From Actinomadura_C alba (GTDB lineage: Bacteria > Actinomycetota > Actinomycetes > Streptosporangiales > Streptosporangiaceae), in NCBI RefSeq assembly GCF_039530285.1, contig NZ_BAAAOK010000009.1, positions 310,001-374,000 of the forward strand: a DNA stretch of 64,000 nucleotides. Reading direction: 5' to 3'. The position numbers and the translations under genes are program-made. Position 1 is the stretch's first letter. Each line of letters starts with the position of its first letter. Positions 62,797 through 64,000 of this stretch are shown here, piece by piece. The notes beneath the pieces were generated by a model. That model was not told the DNA's origin. It did not search any database and was given only the letters and a program-made list of their open reading frames with translations.

Positions 62797-63822
62797 TCAG
62801 TGGTCGCGTTGGGTGATCAGCCGCGCCAATGCCTCCAGTTCCGCCGCGGGGCGGACGGAGAGACCGGCCGACTGGAGATGCTTCAGCGCCTCGGCGAGCA
62901 GGCGGTCGGCCTCGGCGCGGCTCCAAGCCCGCCCGCCCGCGAGGTCGATCAGTTCGGCGGCATGGATCAGGTCGGAGTCGCAGAACGGCTGCTCGCGGTG
63001 GTAGAGCCGGCCCAGCTCATCTCCGGCAGCGGTGCCGGAGGTGAGGGCCGCGACGACGGGCAGGGATTTCTTGCGGTTGCGCAGGTCGCTGTAGACGGGC
63101 TTGCCGGTGACAGCCGGATCTCCCCAGATTCCCAGTAGGTCGTCGACGAACTGGAAGGCCAGGCCCATCTGCTCGCCGAACCGGCCGAGGTGCTCGATCT
63201 GCGCGCTGCCGCCCCCGCCGAGTGCGGCCCCGAGAGCACAGGAGCAGCTGAGCAGAGCGCCGGTCTTGGCCGTGGCCATGTTCCGGCATTCCGACAGTGC
63301 GACGTCCGCGCGTCTTTCGAACGCCATGTCGGCACTCTGGCCGCCCAGCAGATCCTGCACGGCGGCGTGGAGCCTGTGCACACTCACCGTGGAACGGCCC
63401 AGCACCCCGAAGGCCAGCGTGAGCAGCGTGTCGCCGGCGAGAATCGCGGCGTTGTTCCCGAACACCCGCCACGTCGTGGGGCGGTGGCGGCGGGTGGCGT
63501 CCGCGTCCATCACGTCGTCGTGCAGGAGTGAGAAGTTGTGCACCAGTTCGACCGCCACGGCCGCCGGCACCGCCGTGACCGGGTCGCCGCCGACGGCTTC
63601 CGCCGCAAGCAGCGTCAACGCAGGGCGGATGGCCTTTCCACCATGGCCTTCGAGCGGACGGCCCCGCTCGTCCCACCAGCCGAAGTGATAGCCGATCATG
63701 TGCTGCATCGCCGCGGGCAGATCGGAGATCACCGCGCGCAGGGTGGGGTCGATCGTGGTGCGGCTCCACGTCAGTACCTCGCGGGTCGACCTGCCCTTGG
63801 CCGTCTCCTCGGTGGTGGCCAT
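62797..63822 (-). CDS. Polyprenyl (farnesyl-type) diphosphate synthase of the geosmin operon
   Basis: 341 residues. The first Asp-rich motif is DDVMDAD (102-108), the second FVDDLLGIWGD; GGKAIRP is the substrate-binding GGK motif. It is paralogous to the hopanoid-operon enzyme (3944-4957). The ATG at 63822 overlaps the stop of the encapsulin shell gene by one base, and the gene ends 29 bp before geoA. It probably supplies farnesyl diphosphate to geosmin synthase, perhaps at or in the shell. Its N-terminus has only about 25 variable residues, shorter than the long disordered leaders of known family 2 encapsulin cargo. Confidence 0.92.
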   Translation of the reverse strand: MATTEETAKGRSTREVLTWSRTTIDPTLRAVISDLPAAMQHMIGYHFGWWDERGRPLEGHGGKAIRPALTLLAAEAVGGDPVTAVPAAVAVELVHNFSLLHDDVMDADATRRHRPTTWRVFGNNAAILAGDTLLTLAFGVLGRSTVSVHRLHAAVQDLLGGQSADMAFERRADVALSECRNMATAKTGALLSCSCALGAALGGGGSAQIEHLGRFGEQMGLAFQFVDDLLGIWGDPAVTGKPVYSDLRNRKKSLPVVAALTSGTAAGDELGRLYHREQPFCDSDLIHAAELIDLAGGRAWSRAEADRLLAEALKHLQSAGLSVRPAAELEALARLITQRDH

Positions 63823-64000
63823 CAGTGGCTGACCTCGACGTTCTCGAGGACGCCGAGTGCGTCGGGGACCAGGACGGCCGCGGAGTAGTAGACGCTGACG
63901 AGGTAGTTGATGACGGCCTTCTCGTTGATGCCCATGAACCGCACCGACAGACTCGGCTCGTACTCGTCGGGGATGCCGGTCTGGTGCAGGCCGACGACCC
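63822..64000 (-). CDS. Family 2B encapsulin shell protein (EshA-like), C-terminal part only
   Basis: The minus-strand frame enters from the right edge, and 59 codons are visible, ending at TGA 63822-63824. The sequence VGLHQTGIPDEYEPSLSVRF, then MGINEKAVINYLVS and VYYSAAVLVPDALGVLENVE, matches my memory of the C-terminus of EshA-like cyclic-nucleotide-binding proteins, now known as family 2B encapsulin shells with an HK97 fold. The cyclic-nucleotide domain and the rest of the fold are outside the window. It is the first visible gene of the operon, coupled to the prenyl synthase. Confidence 0.78.
   Translation of the reverse strand, partial: VVGLHQTGIPDEYEPSLSVRFMGINEKAVINYLVSVYYSAAVLVPDALGVLENVEVSH

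Overview
The window is high-GC actinobacterial chromosome. Overlapping start/stop codons, frequent GTG starts, hopanoid and geosmin genes, the XRE/DUF397 regulator pair and the GlgX-TreY-TreZ trehalose operon all fit a filamentous actinomycete. Streptosporangiales (Streptosporangiaceae or Thermomonosporaceae) is my best guess; nothing here fixes the genus. I found no rRNA, tRNA or CRISPR array.

Layout. 1-9.5 kb: the end of a polysaccharide deacetylase, then a tightly coupled hopanoid operon (hpnC, hpnD, hpnE, polyprenyl diphosphate synthase, squalene-hopene cyclase, a fused HpnG-IspH protein, hpnH). It makes squalene from farnesyl diphosphate, cyclises it and starts side-chain addition, with an MEP-pathway enzyme built into the operon. 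9.5-15.4 kb: a pyruvate-oxidase-like ThDP enzyme, an SPW-repeat membrane protein, an enolase-superfamily enzyme, an orphan histidine kinase and a DUF4240 protein. 15.5-31.1 kb: an accessory island. It holds an XRE/DUF397/anti-sigma-type ATPase module, a DUF6082/DUF6879 module, an OLD-type ATPase-nuclease, a three-gene ATPase-TOPRIM-DUF262 operon that looks like an antiphage system, an ISL3 transposase remnant, a histidyl-tRNA synthetase, an internally deleted DUF6879 copy, and a P-loop/SUKH-4-like protein with a frameshifted N-terminus.

31.3-48.1 kb: mostly envelope, stress and transport genes. These include a D-Ala-D-Ala carboxypeptidase with a repeat-rich cytoplasmic extension, a 2-hydroxyacid dehydrogenase, a guanidine-III riboswitch with an SMR exporter, a CobW-like protein behind a Zur-like box, a SpoIIE phosphatase, a GCS2 ligase, an Asp-rich surface protein beside a class F sortase, a two-component pair, a hemerythrin, an L,D-transpeptidase lipoprotein and a secreted protein ending in LPVTG. 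Two very strong hairpins separate convergent genes. 48.2-58.4 kb: treX-treY-treZ, a PaaK-like CoA ligase, a methyltransferase, a Rho_N-like small protein, a STAS protein and a TetR regulator with two palindromic operators. 58.6-64 kb: asparagine synthetase, then a second terpenoid operon running leftwards: family 2B encapsulin shell (cut by the window edge), polyprenyl diphosphate synthase, geosmin synthase.

The two terpenoid loci share the same upstream chemistry and carry paralogous prenyl synthases: one feeds C30 hopanoids, the other C15 geosmin. The most notable items are the encapsulin-prenyl synthase-geosmin synthase operon, the ATPase/TOPRIM/DUF262 cassette and the HpnG-IspH fusion.
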